Assembly (NCBI GenBank): GCA_013200995.1
Contig: CP053688.1
Coordinates: 2,418,001 to 2,482,000, forward strand
Direction: 5' to 3'
Source: Arthrobacter citreus
GTDB taxonomy: Bacteria; Bacillota; Bacilli; Bacillales; Bacillaceae_G
Length of the DNA: 64,000 nucleotides
Shown here: positions 1 to 10,537 of the stretch, one piece after another
Layout of the letters: every line of letters begins with the position of its first letter
How positions within the stretch are numbered: position 1 is the first letter of the stretch
Notes under the pieces: model-generated
Database searches by the model: none
Seen by the model: the letters and a program-made list of their open reading frames with translations, nothing else
What the model was told of the DNA's origin: nothing
Position numbers and translations under genes: made by a program

Positions 1-19
1 TAGCTACTCTATCGCAAAT

Positions 20-3000
20 TTATTGTAATCCTAATTCATTTTTAATACTGTCTAAAGTTTCACCTTTATATTTTTTAGCAGGCTTAGGTGGATTAGCAAT
101 TGTTGAGTTTTGCATTAAGTAATTTTTTTCAACAAATGCTAAGTCTTTTGCATCTACTTTTCCATCAAAGTTAATATCTGCACTTCGTTTATTTGTACCC
201 CAGTAAGTTTGGATTGCAATCGCATCCATTATATCTATGACATTATCTTTATTTATATCTCCAGCTAATGCTTTATCAACTGTTTCCGTTCCTATTCTAG
301 TAGCATTTCCATAGATTGTCTCATCGATTGTGTTGTAAACATTGAAATGGCCATACGTTGTAAAGTGACCAGGTATATCCTGAATGATTGTAAAATCATC
401 TTTTGTAACAGCCAGTCCATCTAATGTAAACTGACCACTTGCTTCCATGGTTCCTACATAGTTCTTTCCATTGCTATCAATCGCGGTTACTTTTGCACCT
501 ATTTTCGTTGCATCCTTCGACGAATCAACTTGATTAGTCGAATCAAATAATCCTTCAGGTTGGATATATCCAACTACTCGTGAAAAATCTTGAAGAATCA
601 CAATTGGAGCAACATAAGTAAGTGGTTTCGATACGACGTTATCTACACTTGTAAATGTTGAAGACACTTTGTTAAAGCTTGAGCTATAAGTAAAATACGA
701 TTGATTTGAATTTGTTATTTTAAGTGTTACATCAACCATTGGAATGTCACCAGACACAACTTTACTGCCATCAAATGTAACATTTACATCTGATTTAGTC
801 GTTGTACTTGATGGTTTAGTAGCATTAAAAGCTAATGTACCGCCTAACTTTTCCGCCTCTGGATTAAGTGAAATATCAACAATATTTGTGTCACTATCAG
901 TTGTTGTAAAATTGTAATTTGCTTTCATCACTTTATTTAAATTATTAGCAGATAGTGTTATTTTCACAGTGTCACCAGGATGTGATATCACTCGATTTAA
1001 TCTTGTTGGGCCTGTTGGTTGACCGTAAACATAAGACGTACTATCTTTAATAAAAATATATTGCTTTTGACCTGCACTATTTGTCGCTTCATCAATTCCT
1101 TCAAACAGCACAGGTAAATAGTCTTGAGACGGTAACATCGCAATTTTATCTATAGCATTTCCATCCTTATCCAATTCTAGTTTTGCTGTTGGGTAAAGTC
1201 CATTATAGTAATACCAAATTTGATTTTGTGATTGGTCGGCAATAAATCCTGCTGTTTTTCTTACATCGACATTTTTATCTGAAATGGACGCTGTCATACC
1301 TATTAACTGCTGATCTGGTTTATACTCAATAAATGGATTACCTTCTTTTTCACCGTCAACATGAATATCATATTTTGGCATTTGATTGTCTACGAAGAAA
1401 TCTTGTGAAATCGTATATGTTTTGCCATTATCATCATATCCAATCAGCTTTAGCTTATATTGACCATCTTTTGGTGCATAAGATTTTGATGAAATAGGAT
1501 TATTCGCATCGTTCGTAAACGGGTAATAATATCCTGACCATAAGATCATTGAAATAGGTACACCTTCGTCTTTTCCAATACCATCAACTGTCCCAATTAC
1601 ACCTAAATCTTCACCCGTTTTTGCATCAGAAACAATGACATCAATATACCTCATATGAGATTTTAATGTAACAGTTGTAAACATTCGTCTTTCCTTAAGA
1701 GTACCTGCTCCTAAAGATGTAGTAACTGATTGTCGATCATTACTCATACTTTCGAAACCTTGCTCTACATAGTGAACACCGAAAGGGATTTTATACGTTT
1801 CACTAGGATTGTCCTTATTTGTATACACAACATATCCCTCATAAATTCCCTTTTCAGCTGTTTTTGGAATCGTAAGTGATACATTTGTTTTCTTTTGACT
1901 GATTCCCTTTAATGTAACCGTAGAACTTGTATCGACTGTTACTCCATTTTTAGCCGCATCCTTAGATCCTCTTATATTAGTTTGGAATTTAACACTTACA
2001 TTAAATGTTTTTGCCTTTTCTCCTCTGTTTAGTAATGTAACAGAGCGTGTATCAACAATATCTTTTCCACTATATACGATATTTCCATAGCTTAATGCTG
2101 CAGTATCTATTTTCATTTGTTTTACTTTATTATTAACGATAGTTGGCGTTTTTTCTTCAACTTTCAATTCAATAGTTGAATGAATAGCTTTATAAGGATC
2201 AACTCGACCGGCACCAACTTCGAATACACTATATGGCTTACTTAATGGATCGGCCGTATTCATTAAAATGGCTTTCACATCTTCCGGTTGTAAATCCGGT
2301 TTTGCTTGAAGTAATAGTGCCGCAATACCTGCCGTTGCCGGTGTGGCCATTGAAGTACCACTCAAACGCTCGTATGCATATTGATAATTATTCGGATTCT
2401 CATGGTCATGAAGAAATCCTGGAACTGTTGATAAAACACTTACACCAGGTGCAGTAACTTCTGGTTTAATCTCATATGTTATACGGGATGGTCCACGTGA
2501 GCTAAAATCTGCTAAATTATCACCACCGGTTGTCATTTGTCCTAAATCACTAAACGAAATTTGAGCATTTCCTGACGATACTTTTTGAACTAATGATAGA
2601 CCATCAGCATTTGTTAAAGAAAATGCTGGGATGAAATCAGTACCCTCACCTAAATTTACTTGGAGATGCCCCTCCGTTGGATTGTTATTGTAAATAAGAA
2701 TCGCAGCTGCTCCATGCTCTTTTGCTTGTAAAACTTTATCATTAATCGTATTTGTACCTCTTTGAATGAGTACGATTTTTCCATCTACTCGCTTATTTGA
2801 ACCAGAGTACTCATATGATTGACCAGTTCCGACACTTGTAATTTGGAATGATTGTCCTTGTAATGAAGCGATATTATCACTAAAACCTTTAGCCATAAGT
2901 CTTAGGTCAAAAACAGAATTATCAATCTTACCTTTCATAGTAGAAATAACATTTGGAACATCGCTTGCTCCAACCGTTAATGCTAATGAAGCATTACCAG

Positions 3001-4234
3001 GTGAGCCAACTGTATACATCCCATTACCAGCATTACCAGCTGCGATTACCGCCGTTACACCGTTTAATACTGCATTATTAATCGCAATACTTGTTGGGTA
3101 CATCGGATCATTATAATTTGCACCTAGTGATAAGTTCATAATGTCCATTCCATCTGTTACAGCTTTTTCAATTCCCGCTATGATACCATCAAATGAACCA
3201 CTACCACCCGGTCCTAACACACGATACACATAAAGGTCAGCACCCGGAGCAATACCATTTGTTGCATATTCACTATTATTTTTACCTTGTCCAATAATTG
3301 TCCCAGAAACATGAGTTCCATGTTCAGTATAATAATCCGCACCATCAGAATCTCCAGGTTTTCCTGCTTTTACCCAATCTGCATATGTTGTTTCCATTGG
3401 ATCGGCATCATTATCGACAAAATCCCAACCTTTTACTGAGTTTATATCGATAGATTTTGGATCAACACCAGGCTGAGCTCGGTAACCTTTATAAGCACCC
3501 GTAATGTCAGGATGATTATAATCAACTCCTGTATCAAGGACCGCGACTTTCACACCTTTCCCTGTATAACCTTCATCATGTAATTTATTAATATTCAAAT
3601 ATGCATTTTCTGCAGCCATACCTTGTCCACTAGCCTCAGTAGAAGGGCTAGCTTCACTTACAGGTTGCTCTACATGAACTTGATCATTACTGTAAATTGC
3701 TTTGACAGCTTTTGAATTAAGTAATGTTTTAATCTGATTTGCTGGAACTTGCATTGCAACACCGTTAAAAGCATTTTTATATTCACGATTAATCTTAAAT
3801 GAAGAGGAATTACTTTTTTCAACTTTAATCAATTTATTTAAGTCATTTTTGAATGTTTCATGATCTGAATCAACTAAACTTCTTGCATTTTCATCGGATA
3901 AGTTATCACCTTTTAATGCGGCTTCTAAAACTGCGACTTTATGAGGCTTTTGATTAAATTGAACAATGACTGACACTTTATCAGATTTATCTAAATTAAT
4001 ATCTGGATTTAAAAATAACCCCGTTTGATCTTCAGTATTAATTTTTGCCAATGCTTGTCTCTGTTCTGTTGTTAGTTTAGCTAAAATCGTTTCTGCATTT
4101 GATAGAGTAGTAGCATGCACCTTGGATGATGAGTTAAAATATGAAGCTGAAAAACTACTTGTAACTAGTCCTACTCCTAGAGTAAGCGCAGTAATATTCT
4201 TAATAACATTCTTTTTCTTTAACTTCTTTTTCAT
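20..4234 (-). CDS. Secreted S8 (subtilisin-like) serine protease with cohesin-like and dockerin domains, copy 1
   Basis: This 1,404-residue protein is an extracellular endoprotease of the Vpr-like S8 group. A basic N-terminus and hydrophobic segment (residues 8-30) form a signal peptide, and an I9-like propeptide follows (about 85-190). The catalytic triad is visible: Asp234 in VAVLDTGVDYNHPD, His305 in EHGTHVSG and Ser628 in SGTSMATP, with oxyanion Asn401. A PA-type insert lies at about 450-565. Beta-sandwich domains follow, including a cohesin-like segment (about 1110-1245) and a GYIQPEG-type regulatory domain. A type I dockerin at 1324-1376 has two Ca-binding loops, DINKDNVID and DINFDGKVD. 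The start is supported by TGGGGTG upstream. It is divergent from the LysR gene at 4705. The family is clear; substrate and the meaning of the cohesin/dockerin pair are inferred. No terminator is visible because the gene ends 20 bp from the window edge. Confidence 0.93.
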   Translation of the reverse strand: MKKKLKKKNVIKNITALTLGVGLVTSSFSASYFNSSSKVHATTLSNAETILAKLTTEQRQALAKINTEDQTGLFLNPDINLDKSDKVSVIVQFNQKPHKVAVLEAALKGDNLSDENARSLVDSDHETFKNDLNKLIKVEKSNSSSFKINREYKNAFNGVAMQVPANQIKTLLNSKAVKAIYSNDQVHVEQPVSEASPSTEASGQGMAAENAYLNINKLHDEGYTGKGVKVAVLDTGVDYNHPDITGAYKGYRAQPGVDPKSIDINSVKGWDFVDNDADPMETTYADWVKAGKPGDSDGADYYTEHGTHVSGTIIGQGKNNSEYATNGIAPGADLYVYRVLGPGGSGSFDGIIAGIEKAVTDGMDIMNLSLGANYNDPMYPTSIAINNAVLNGVTAVIAAGNAGNGMYTVGSPGNASLALTVGASDVPNVISTMKGKIDNSVFDLRLMAKGFSDNIASLQGQSFQITSVGTGQSYEYSGSNKRVDGKIVLIQRGTNTINDKVLQAKEHGAAAILIYNNNPTEGHLQVNLGEGTDFIPAFSLTNADGLSLVQKVSSGNAQISFSDLGQMTTGGDNLADFSSRGPSRITYEIKPEVTAPGVSVLSTVPGFLHDHENPNNYQYAYERLSGTSMATPATAGIAALLLQAKPDLQPEDVKAILMNTADPLSKPYSVFEVGAGRVDPYKAIHSTIELKVEEKTPTIVNNKVKQMKIDTAALSYGNIVYSGKDIVDTRSVTLLNRGEKAKTFNVSVKFQTNIRGSKDAAKNGVTVDTSSTVTLKGISQKKTNVSLTIPKTAEKGIYEGYVVYTNKDNPSETYKIPFGVHYVEQGFESMSNDRQSVTTSLGAGTLKERRMFTTVTLKSHMRYIDVIVSDAKTGEDLGVIGTVDGIGKDEGVPISMILWSGYYYPFTNDANNPISSKSYAPKDGQYKLKLIGYDDNGKTYTISQDFFVDNQMPKYDIHVDGEKEGNPFIEYKPDQQLIGMTASISDKNVDVRKTAGFIADQSQNQIWYYYNGLYPTAKLELDKDGNAIDKIAMLPSQDYLPVLFEGIDEATNSAGQKQYIFIKDSTSYVYGQPTGPTRLNRVISHPGDTVKITLSANNLNKVMKANYNFTTTDSDTNIVDISLNPEAEKLGGTLAFNATKPSSTTTKSDVNVTFDGSKVVSGDIPMVDVTLKITNSNQSYFTYSSSFNKVSSTFTSVDNVVSKPLTYVAPIVILQDFSRVVGYIQPEGLFDSTNQVDSSKDATKIGAKVTAIDSNGKNYVGTMEASGQFTLDGLAVTKDDFTIIQDIPGHFTTYGHFNVYNTIDETIYGNATRIGTETVDKALAGDINKDNVIDIMDAIAIQTYWGTNKRSADINFDGKVDAKDLAFVEKNYLMQNSTIANPPKPAKKYKGETLDSIKNELGLQ

Positions 4235-4294
4235 TTTTTACACCCCATTTAATCTTATATAGCTTTCTAAAACTTTTAAAATCGAGGAATTAAT

Positions 4295-4409
4295 GAAAAC
4301 TCTCTGACTAAGGAGCCTTTTAGGCGAAGAATAAGACTTAGTTACACTTATACTTATTTCCTAGAATTGGCATCTACGTCGAGTATTCCCCCTGTCGCCA
4401 ATTTGTACT
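4295..4409. repeat. Dispersed ~115-bp structured repeat, copy A
   Basis: This segment aligns end to end with 47849-47964. Shared blocks are GAGCCTTTTAGGCGAAG, a TAGTT.CACTTA.ACTT stretch, ATTGGC, CGAGTA and GCCAATTT. Inverted repeats GCCT/AGGC and AATTGGC/GCCAATT are kept in both copies. It lies between the divergent protease and LysR genes, 61 bp from the protease start. It could be a small non-autonomous mobile repeat or a transcribed structured RNA; the sequence does not decide. Confidence 0.6.
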
Positions 4410-4704
4410 TTCTTACTGTATAGAAAACAGTAAATTAAAACTAATGATTTAAAATATTCTGAAATAATTTAATAGCAAAATCCCCCTTTTCTTTATCTAG
4501 TGTTTATTCTAAATACTTGGCCTTTTTAAGTAAATCGAGGAATTAAGGACTCCATATAAAGCAATACTTAATATAGAAAATTTTATTTCAAGATAATTAA
4601 ACAAGTTAAAATTTGGTAACTAAATAACTAATATACAAATAAGAATATATATGCTTTAATAGCCTCATAGAAAATGCGGATTAATAAACAATGGGGAGGT
4701 ATAT
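4410..4704. other. AT-rich divergent intergenic region
   Basis: This is the remainder of the 470-bp gap between the divergent protease 1 and LysR genes. It is very AT-rich. The motif TAACTAAATAACTAAT around 4617-4632 resembles the TAACTAATAG operator-like element before the second LysR gene, but no perfect inverted repeat was found. No coding potential was seen. Confidence 0.4.
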
Positions 4705-5595
4705 ATGAATATAGAACAACTAAGGTATATTGTGGAAATTGCAAAAGTAGAATCAATTACAAAAGCTGCAAAAAACCTTCATGTATCTGCGTCAGCAGTT
4801 AGTCAATCCATACTCCAATTGGAAAAAAACATAAATCTCAAATTATTCATTCGCTTAAAGGCGAAAACAATTCCATCTGAAGAAGGAAAAGTCGTTATTG
4901 ACCTTGCTAGTAAAGTATTAGAACAACTGGGGAAGTTAGAAGAAAGCATTATGATTCAAAATAAGTCAGTAAAAAATGAGCTGAAAATAGTTTGTGTTCC
5001 AGGTATCACTTATATCGTTTCTGATTCTATTTTAAAATTCAAAAAAGACTATCCAGATATTGATGTGCATGTTCAAGAAATTGACCCTACAGAGATTTTA
5101 AGTATTATAAAAACTGACCATCCAGATATTGCATTATTGCCCGCGACTGAGCAAACTCTTATAAAGGAATCTGATATATTGTTTGAATGGTTATGTAGTA
5201 CCCAACTTTGTATTATTGTCGGAAAAACATCACCATTATATCATTATGACTTCGTTACGCCTGAAGATATAATAAACGAACAGCTAGTTATTTATAAAAT
5301 GAATTCATATGTTGATTTTCACCGCTTAATTTTTAACAAAAACAAGTTCTTATTCATTTCTAGTAATTCAGATAATCTTAGAACAGTAGTGAAAAGCGGC
5401 ATGGCTATTGCACTCGTACGAAATATAACATTGAAAAATCATCCAGATGTGCTAGATGGTTCCATCAAAAAAATTCCTTTAAAAACCGAATCGACCTATA
5501 TTAGTAACGAGTTTTGGGCAGTTTGTTTAAGAGAAAAACAATTTTCCAACTCTGCTACCAATTTTATTACTTATCTAAAAAATAATTTAAAATAA
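4705..5595 (+). CDS. LysR-family transcriptional regulator (paired with protease 1)
   Basis: A 296-residue LysR-type regulator. The N-terminal winged helix-turn-helix spans about residues 1-60 (MNIEQLRYIVEIAK, then ITKAAKNLHVSASAVSQSI). The rest fits the periplasmic-binding-like effector domain (from about 90). A strong Shine-Dalgarno (GGGGAGG) sits 7 bp before the ATG. It is transcribed divergently from the S8 protease ending at 20, the classic layout for a LysR regulator of its neighbour. It is a clear paralogue of the regulators at 10538 and 19505. The effector is unknown. Regulation of the protease is inferred from position only. Confidence 0.93.
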   Translation: MNIEQLRYIVEIAKVESITKAAKNLHVSASAVSQSILQLEKNINLKLFIRLKAKTIPSEEGKVVIDLASKVLEQLGKLEESIMIQNKSVKNELKIVCVPGITYIVSDSILKFKKDYPDIDVHVQEIDPTEILSIIKTDHPDIALLPATEQTLIKESDILFEWLCSTQLCIIVGKTSPLYHYDFVTPEDIINEQLVIYKMNSYVDFHRLIFNKNKFLFISSNSDNLRTVVKSGMAIALVRNITLKNHPDVLDGSIKKIPLKTESTYISNEFWAVCLREKQFSNSATNFITYLKNNLK

Positions 5596-5633
5596 TTTTT
5601 CAACATAACAATCACAATCGTTATTAAAATTTC

Positions 5634-5783
5634 CTAATGATAAACTTTTTTAGCTACTACTCCTTTGTTTACCATCATAACTGAACACTTATCGTTTATT
5701 ACATTATTATCGAATATTTTAGTACCAAAGCTAATTGTGCCTGTTTCTTCTTTAATCTGCTTTATTTTATCATTCATTGTCAT
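5634..5783 (-). CDS. Possible 49-residue ORF or gene remnant
   Basis: An ATG-to-TAG frame encodes a 49-residue peptide beginning MTMNDKIKQIKEETG and ending VVAKKVYH. It has no convincing ribosome-binding site and no recognised domain. It lies between the end of the LysR gene and the terminator of protease 2. The composition looks protein-like, so it may be the 3' end of a decayed gene. Weak call. Confidence 0.2.
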   Translation of the reverse strand: MTMNDKIKQIKEETGTISFGTKIFDNNVINDKCSVMMVNKGVVAKKVYH

Positions 5784-5809
5784 ATGTGTTTTTTCTGGCT
5801 ACACTCAAA

Positions 5810-5845
5810 AAAAACGGTAACCTCCTTTAGAGATTACCGTTTTCT
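5810..5845. terminator. Bidirectional intrinsic terminator after protease 2
   Basis: Inverted arms ACGGTAA and TTACCGT are flanked by an A-run on one side and TTTT on the other. It lies 11 bp past the stop of protease 2 (minus strand) and downstream of the LysR gene on the plus strand. Confidence 0.85.
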
Positions 5846-5855
5846 AATTATTTAA

Positions 5856-8800
5856 TTATTCTAAACCAAGTGCTTGTAAAACATCATCCAATGTTTTACC
5901 TTTGTATTTCTTAACTGCCTTAGGAGAATTGTCATTCCATGGATTTTGCATCATATAGTTATTGATGACATATTGCATATCGTTTGCGTCAACAACGCCA
6001 TCAAAGTTAATGTCTGCATCACGTTTATTAGTACCCCAATATGTTTGGATGAATAACGCATCATTTATATCAATGACATTATCTTTGTTTACATCTCCAC
6101 CAGGGATATAGTCGTACTGAACAGGTTTCGATCCAGCTGTAACCTTTCCGTCCTCTTTTATTCCTACTGTAAACTCTTTCGAGAATGTAAAGTGGCCTGG
6201 CACGTCAATTTTTTGTGTAAACGTATCATCTGTTAAAGGTAAATTCGTTGTAAATGTATTTGGGTATCCTAATTCAGTATTATATCCTAGCTGATTAGTT
6301 ACACCATATTCTTTACCTTTTGAATCTTTGACACTAATTTTTGTACCTGCTTTAGTATAATCAAGTTTTTTCACTTCAGGTTCTAAACCACTAAACTTCA
6401 TTAATCCTTCTACCTCAACAGATCCACGCATAATTGAAAAATTCGGTGTAACATAGAAATACGGTTGAATTCCTTGTGTCGTCACTGTACTATTATCCAT
6501 ATTTGTATAAACAGCACTAAAGAATCTACTTCCAGTTGCACTAGTAAAACTCATAGGGCCTTTGTAGTATTCGTTCTTGGCTTTAAAATTCAAGTCTACT
6601 AACGATACATCTCCAGCTATTCCTGTATTCGCAAGGTCTCCAGTCGCTGATGCAGTAATCGTCATTAACGTTTTACCTCCAGATTGAGGCACACTCGTAT
6701 ATTGAACATCTAACTTACCTTTATATGCAGCAGTTGGTTGCACATTCACTACATCAAGAAACGCGCTTGGATATTGGAAAGTAAACACAGCTTTCTTCGC
6801 ATTTGTTTTCAGATTTTTTGTAGAGAACGTTACTGTCGTTGAGTCACCCATATTGATACGTTGTTTATCAGCGATTGCAGTTGTATAAGACGTTCCTTTT
6901 CTTACAAAGTATGCATCTACAAAACTACCATAGTTTCTAACAGTTGACTTGCTATAATCTGTGAAGTCGTATTCTGTAATAGCATTGACAAGTGGACCAG
7001 ATGTACTTAAAGGAATTTCTGCGTTGAACTTTCCTTGAGTGTCTACTGGTATACTTTTTTCTGTCGAACTATTCGGATTATAGTACGTAAAAGTATTATC
7101 ACCTTGAGAAGCAGTAATACCTGCTGCCTTCATATCATCGATGTCTTTATCAAATACACTACCTGATACGGTAACTTTTGTGTCGGTTGGATTAGCCGTT
7201 TCGTAAATGACTCCAGGCTTCATATTATCCATTGTTACCTTTGGTTCTCTCTCTCCATAGTATACCGATGTATCTGCAGTAAAAGTTTCCCCTTTATCGT
7301 TTGTTCCAACCATTCTAACTTTATATGCTCCTGGATCCGTTTGTTTAGAGTCATATGCAATCGGATTAGCTGGGTTATCAGTTAAAGGATAATATCTCCC
7401 TTCATTTAGCACACCCTTGAAATAATAGTCTGTATTCTCATCTGCTCCCATTCCATCAGCTGAGCCTAAGAAACCAATTTCTTTGTCTGTTTTTGGATCG
7501 ACAAGGAAGAAATCAAAATGACGCATATGTGAATTTAATTTAAAATTCGCCCCAATAGACCATCTAGTCGCATTACTTCCTGCTTCATACGCTATTGTAT
7601 AAGCTGGTGGATTAGCTGTCATATATTCAATGCCTTCTTTTACAGTATGAATCGCAAATGGAATTTTATATGTTTCATCAGGGTTCTTTTGGTTTGTATA
7701 GACTACATACCCTTCGTAAGTTCCCAGCTTTGCAGTTTTTGGTACGTTAATTGTAGCGTCCATATTTGCACTGCTATATTTTTTTACTTTTACAGATGAT
7801 TTTACATCTAAAGTAACACCATTTGCTGCAGCATCTTGGTCTGCTCTAGAATCACTTGTAAAACGAGCATCCATTGTCTGGAACTGAACCTTTACATCAT
7901 ATGTTTTATCTACAGATGATTTATTAAATAAAGTGATTGAACGTTGATCAGCCAAGTCTTTACCTTCAACAGCTTGTTCACCAAAACTTAATGCACCAGT
8001 AATGTTTTTAATTTTTTTAATTCCCTTATCTGCTAAAGTTGTTATATTATTTGTTACATTTTTTACAGTTAAAGTCTTGTCGTTAACTTGGATTTCCGTT
8101 TGCGCATGGACAGCTTTATACGGATTTATACGCCCAGCCCCGACTTCATACACACTATATTTATCAGACAAAGGATCTGCTGTGTTCATTAGTGTTGCTT
8201 TAACATCAGATGGAGTCATATCAGGGTGTGCTTGCTTAACTAAAGCAGCTACCCCTACAGCATTTGGCGTTGCCATCGATGTTCCAGATAAGCGTTCGTA
8301 AGCATAATTATATTTTCCGATTTGATCTGCCCCGTGCATGTAAGATGGAACAGTAGAGAAAACAGATACACCAGGTGCTGTGACTTCAGGTTTAATATCA
8401 TATAATACACGGGATGGACCACGTGAACTGAATGGCGCTAATTTATCACCTGTTGTGACTACTTGCTTCATATTACTAAATGTAAAGTCCATAGAAGCAC
8501 CAGCAGTTTTCAATCCTCCTATTGGAGCAGCTAAAGCAGTTCCTTGTGCGTTACTAATTAAAAATGTCGGAATATAACTATAACCTTCTCCAAGGTACAC
8601 ATCGCCATTTGGCACAGGTGAATCATATAATACAGCGCCGATTGCTCCATGTGCTTTCGCATTCGCTATGATTTGAGATAAACTAATGCTTCCTCGTTGA
8701 GCTAATACAACTTTTCCCTTTACATCGATTGGTGTAAAAGTACCATCAGCATTTCTCGTCTGGTACGAAGCTTCAGTGCCATATAATACATTGACTAATT

Positions 8801-10130
8801 TCATAGTTTTACTATCAAAATCTGCTACGTTATCCGTTAAACCTTGAGCTGCTAGTTTTAAATCAGCCGGAACATTACCTGTTGGCGATTTTAATGTTCC
8901 TGTATAAGTCGGAATTGTCACAGATGTGTCACTAGCCCCAACTGTAATAGCTAAAGGAGAAGTACCTGGAGCCCCAAGCGAATACATCGTACTTCCAGAA
9001 TTTCCGGCAGCAACAATCGCTGTCACACCTGCAAGTACAGCATTATTAACCGCAATCGTTGTAGGATATAATGGATCATTGTAATTTGCACCAAGAGACA
9101 TGTTAATAATGTCCATTCCATCTGCAACAGCTTTATCAAGTCCAGCTAGAATAGCTGATGTATAACCAGATCCATATGGTCCTAATACACGATATGAATA
9201 AATATCTGCATCCGGTGCAACTCCTGTTACTGAAAGATCTCCATCATTTTTTCCTTGCCCAGCAATAATACCTGCAACGTGTGTACCATGCTCAGTATAA
9301 TAAGCTTCTCCACTTGTTGCTAACTCAGCCTGCCCAGACTTCTGCCAATCTGCATATGTTGTTTCCATTGGGTCATTGTCATTATCAACGAAATCGTATC
9401 CACCTTTAAAAGCACCTTTTAAATCTGGGTGGTTATAATCAATCCCAGTATCAAGAATACCGACTTTTACACCTTTACCTGTATAGCCTTCCTCATGAAG
9501 TTTTTCAACTCCAGGGAATGTCACCATCGTATGCGTTGCAGCTTGTGTTCCTGTAGTTGATGTTTCGCTGATCGATGGTGGCTCTACTTGAACTTGTAAA
9601 TCACTATAGACAGATTGTACTGCACTTGATTTAAGTAGTTGTTTTATTTTGTTAGCCGGAATTGTCATTGCAACCCCATTAAATGCTTTTTTGTATGAGC
9701 GTCTAATTGTATATGGATTTTTCTTTTCTTTTAATTCACTGCTGAAAATTGTTTTTAAATCATTTTGGAACGCTTCATGTGAAGCGCTTACATTATCTTG
9801 TGCATCTTTTGCTGATAACGTTTCACCATTTGATGCTGCTTCTAATACAGCCGCCTGCTCAGGCTTGTCCTTAAACTCGACAATGACAGACGTAAGCTTG
9901 TCACTTGTTTGATCGACTTCATTAGATAATTGAAGCCCTTCTTTATCACTTAATTTCAATTGCTTAATTGCCTCACGCTGCTGGGGTGTAAGATTTGCTA
10001 ATACTTGTTCAACCTTCGATGTTGCTTGTGCATGTACTTGTTGTGAAAAGGAACCTGGTGTCATTGTAGTACTTATAAGTCCTGTTGTTAATGCTAATGT
10101 TGTCACATTTCTAAACATACTCTTTTTCAT
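5856..10130 (-). CDS. Secreted S8 serine protease with cohesin-like and dockerin domains, copy 2
   Basis: A 1,424-residue paralogue of the 20-4234 gene with the same domain order: signal peptide (cleavage likely near VHAQA, about 35), I9-like propeptide (about 78-185), S8 domain, PA insert, beta domains, dockerin. The triad is Asp227 (VGILDTGIDYNHPD), His281 (EHGTHVAG) and Ser618 (SGTSMATP), with oxyanion Asn377. A cohesin-like domain starts at INMGDSTTVTFSTKNL and includes FQYPSAFLDVVNVQP. The dockerin loops are DVNKDNVID and DINFDGVVD. The tail KYKGKTLDDVLQALGLE resembles that of copy 1. AGAAGG lies upstream of the ATG. It is divergent from the LysR gene at 10538, and likely arose by duplication of a protease-LysR module. 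Confidence 0.93.
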   Translation of the reverse strand: MKKSMFRNVTTLALTTGLISTTMTPGSFSQQVHAQATSKVEQVLANLTPQQREAIKQLKLSDKEGLQLSNEVDQTSDKLTSVIVEFKDKPEQAAVLEAASNGETLSAKDAQDNVSASHEAFQNDLKTIFSSELKEKKNPYTIRRSYKKAFNGVAMTIPANKIKQLLKSSAVQSVYSDLQVQVEPPSISETSTTGTQAATHTMVTFPGVEKLHEEGYTGKGVKVGILDTGIDYNHPDLKGAFKGGYDFVDNDNDPMETTYADWQKSGQAELATSGEAYYTEHGTHVAGIIAGQGKNDGDLSVTGVAPDADIYSYRVLGPYGSGYTSAILAGLDKAVADGMDIINMSLGANYNDPLYPTTIAVNNAVLAGVTAIVAAGNSGSTMYSLGAPGTSPLAITVGASDTSVTIPTYTGTLKSPTGNVPADLKLAAQGLTDNVADFDSKTMKLVNVLYGTEASYQTRNADGTFTPIDVKGKVVLAQRGSISLSQIIANAKAHGAIGAVLYDSPVPNGDVYLGEGYSYIPTFLISNAQGTALAAPIGGLKTAGASMDFTFSNMKQVVTTGDKLAPFSSRGPSRVLYDIKPEVTAPGVSVFSTVPSYMHGADQIGKYNYAYERLSGTSMATPNAVGVAALVKQAHPDMTPSDVKATLMNTADPLSDKYSVYEVGAGRINPYKAVHAQTEIQVNDKTLTVKNVTNNITTLADKGIKKIKNITGALSFGEQAVEGKDLADQRSITLFNKSSVDKTYDVKVQFQTMDARFTSDSRADQDAAANGVTLDVKSSVKVKKYSSANMDATINVPKTAKLGTYEGYVVYTNQKNPDETYKIPFAIHTVKEGIEYMTANPPAYTIAYEAGSNATRWSIGANFKLNSHMRHFDFFLVDPKTDKEIGFLGSADGMGADENTDYYFKGVLNEGRYYPLTDNPANPIAYDSKQTDPGAYKVRMVGTNDKGETFTADTSVYYGEREPKVTMDNMKPGVIYETANPTDTKVTVSGSVFDKDIDDMKAAGITASQGDNTFTYYNPNSSTEKSIPVDTQGKFNAEIPLSTSGPLVNAITEYDFTDYSKSTVRNYGSFVDAYFVRKGTSYTTAIADKQRINMGDSTTVTFSTKNLKTNAKKAVFTFQYPSAFLDVVNVQPTAAYKGKLDVQYTSVPQSGGKTLMTITASATGDLANTGIAGDVSLVDLNFKAKNEYYKGPMSFTSATGSRFFSAVYTNMDNSTVTTQGIQPYFYVTPNFSIMRGSVEVEGLMKFSGLEPEVKKLDYTKAGTKISVKDSKGKEYGVTNQLGYNTELGYPNTFTTNLPLTDDTFTQKIDVPGHFTFSKEFTVGIKEDGKVTAGSKPVQYDYIPGGDVNKDNVIDINDALFIQTYWGTNKRDADINFDGVVDANDMQYVINNYMMQNPWNDNSPKAVKKYKGKTLDDVLQALGLE

Positions 10131-10426
10131 CTACTAGCCTTCTTTCTTTTCTCAAGATAGATTCATTATACGGAGAGTTGCTCGTATTTAGATTTTGCAA
10201 ATTTCAATCAATTCTAAATTTTTTACAAATTTCTGTTATTTACATGATTCACCTTAATATTTTGTAAAAAAAGAAAAAAAGAGGTCGAAAAATTCTCCGA
10301 CATCTCTTGTTGTATTTCAAATCACTATTTCAGGTGATTTTGCCTATCTTTTTACTATTTTTTTCTTATATTTTCGACTTAAAATATTTTAGTTGTTAAT
10401 TGTAATTTCAAGCATATTTAACTGAT
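10131..10426. other. Divergent intergenic region with a hairpin
   Basis: Non-coding AT-rich DNA between protease 2 and LysR 2. It contains an imperfect hairpin at about 10278-10305 (GAGGTCG paired with CGACATCTC). In the minus-strand direction this lies ahead of the protease start rather than after a gene, so it could act in the protease 5' leader. No ORF seen. Confidence 0.35.
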
Positions 10427-10520
10427 TTACTAATAGTTAAATAATTCCATAAATTAAGAACTTATTATATAATTAAATAATAAATTAAAACTAGATTTTA
10501 TTAACTTAACTAATAGTTAA
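10427..10520 (+). promoter_or_regulatory. Putative LysR operator pair
   Basis: A perfect inverted repeat TTAACTAATAGTTAA (10506-10520) overlaps the start of the ribosome-binding region of the LysR gene. A near copy, TTACTAATAGTTAA, lies at 10427-10440. Both fit the T-N11-A form of LysR-family binding sites. Placement in a divergent spacer suggests autoregulation plus control of protease 2. Function is inferred. Confidence 0.5.
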
Positions 10521-10537
10521 GGAGAAAAAGTGAGATT

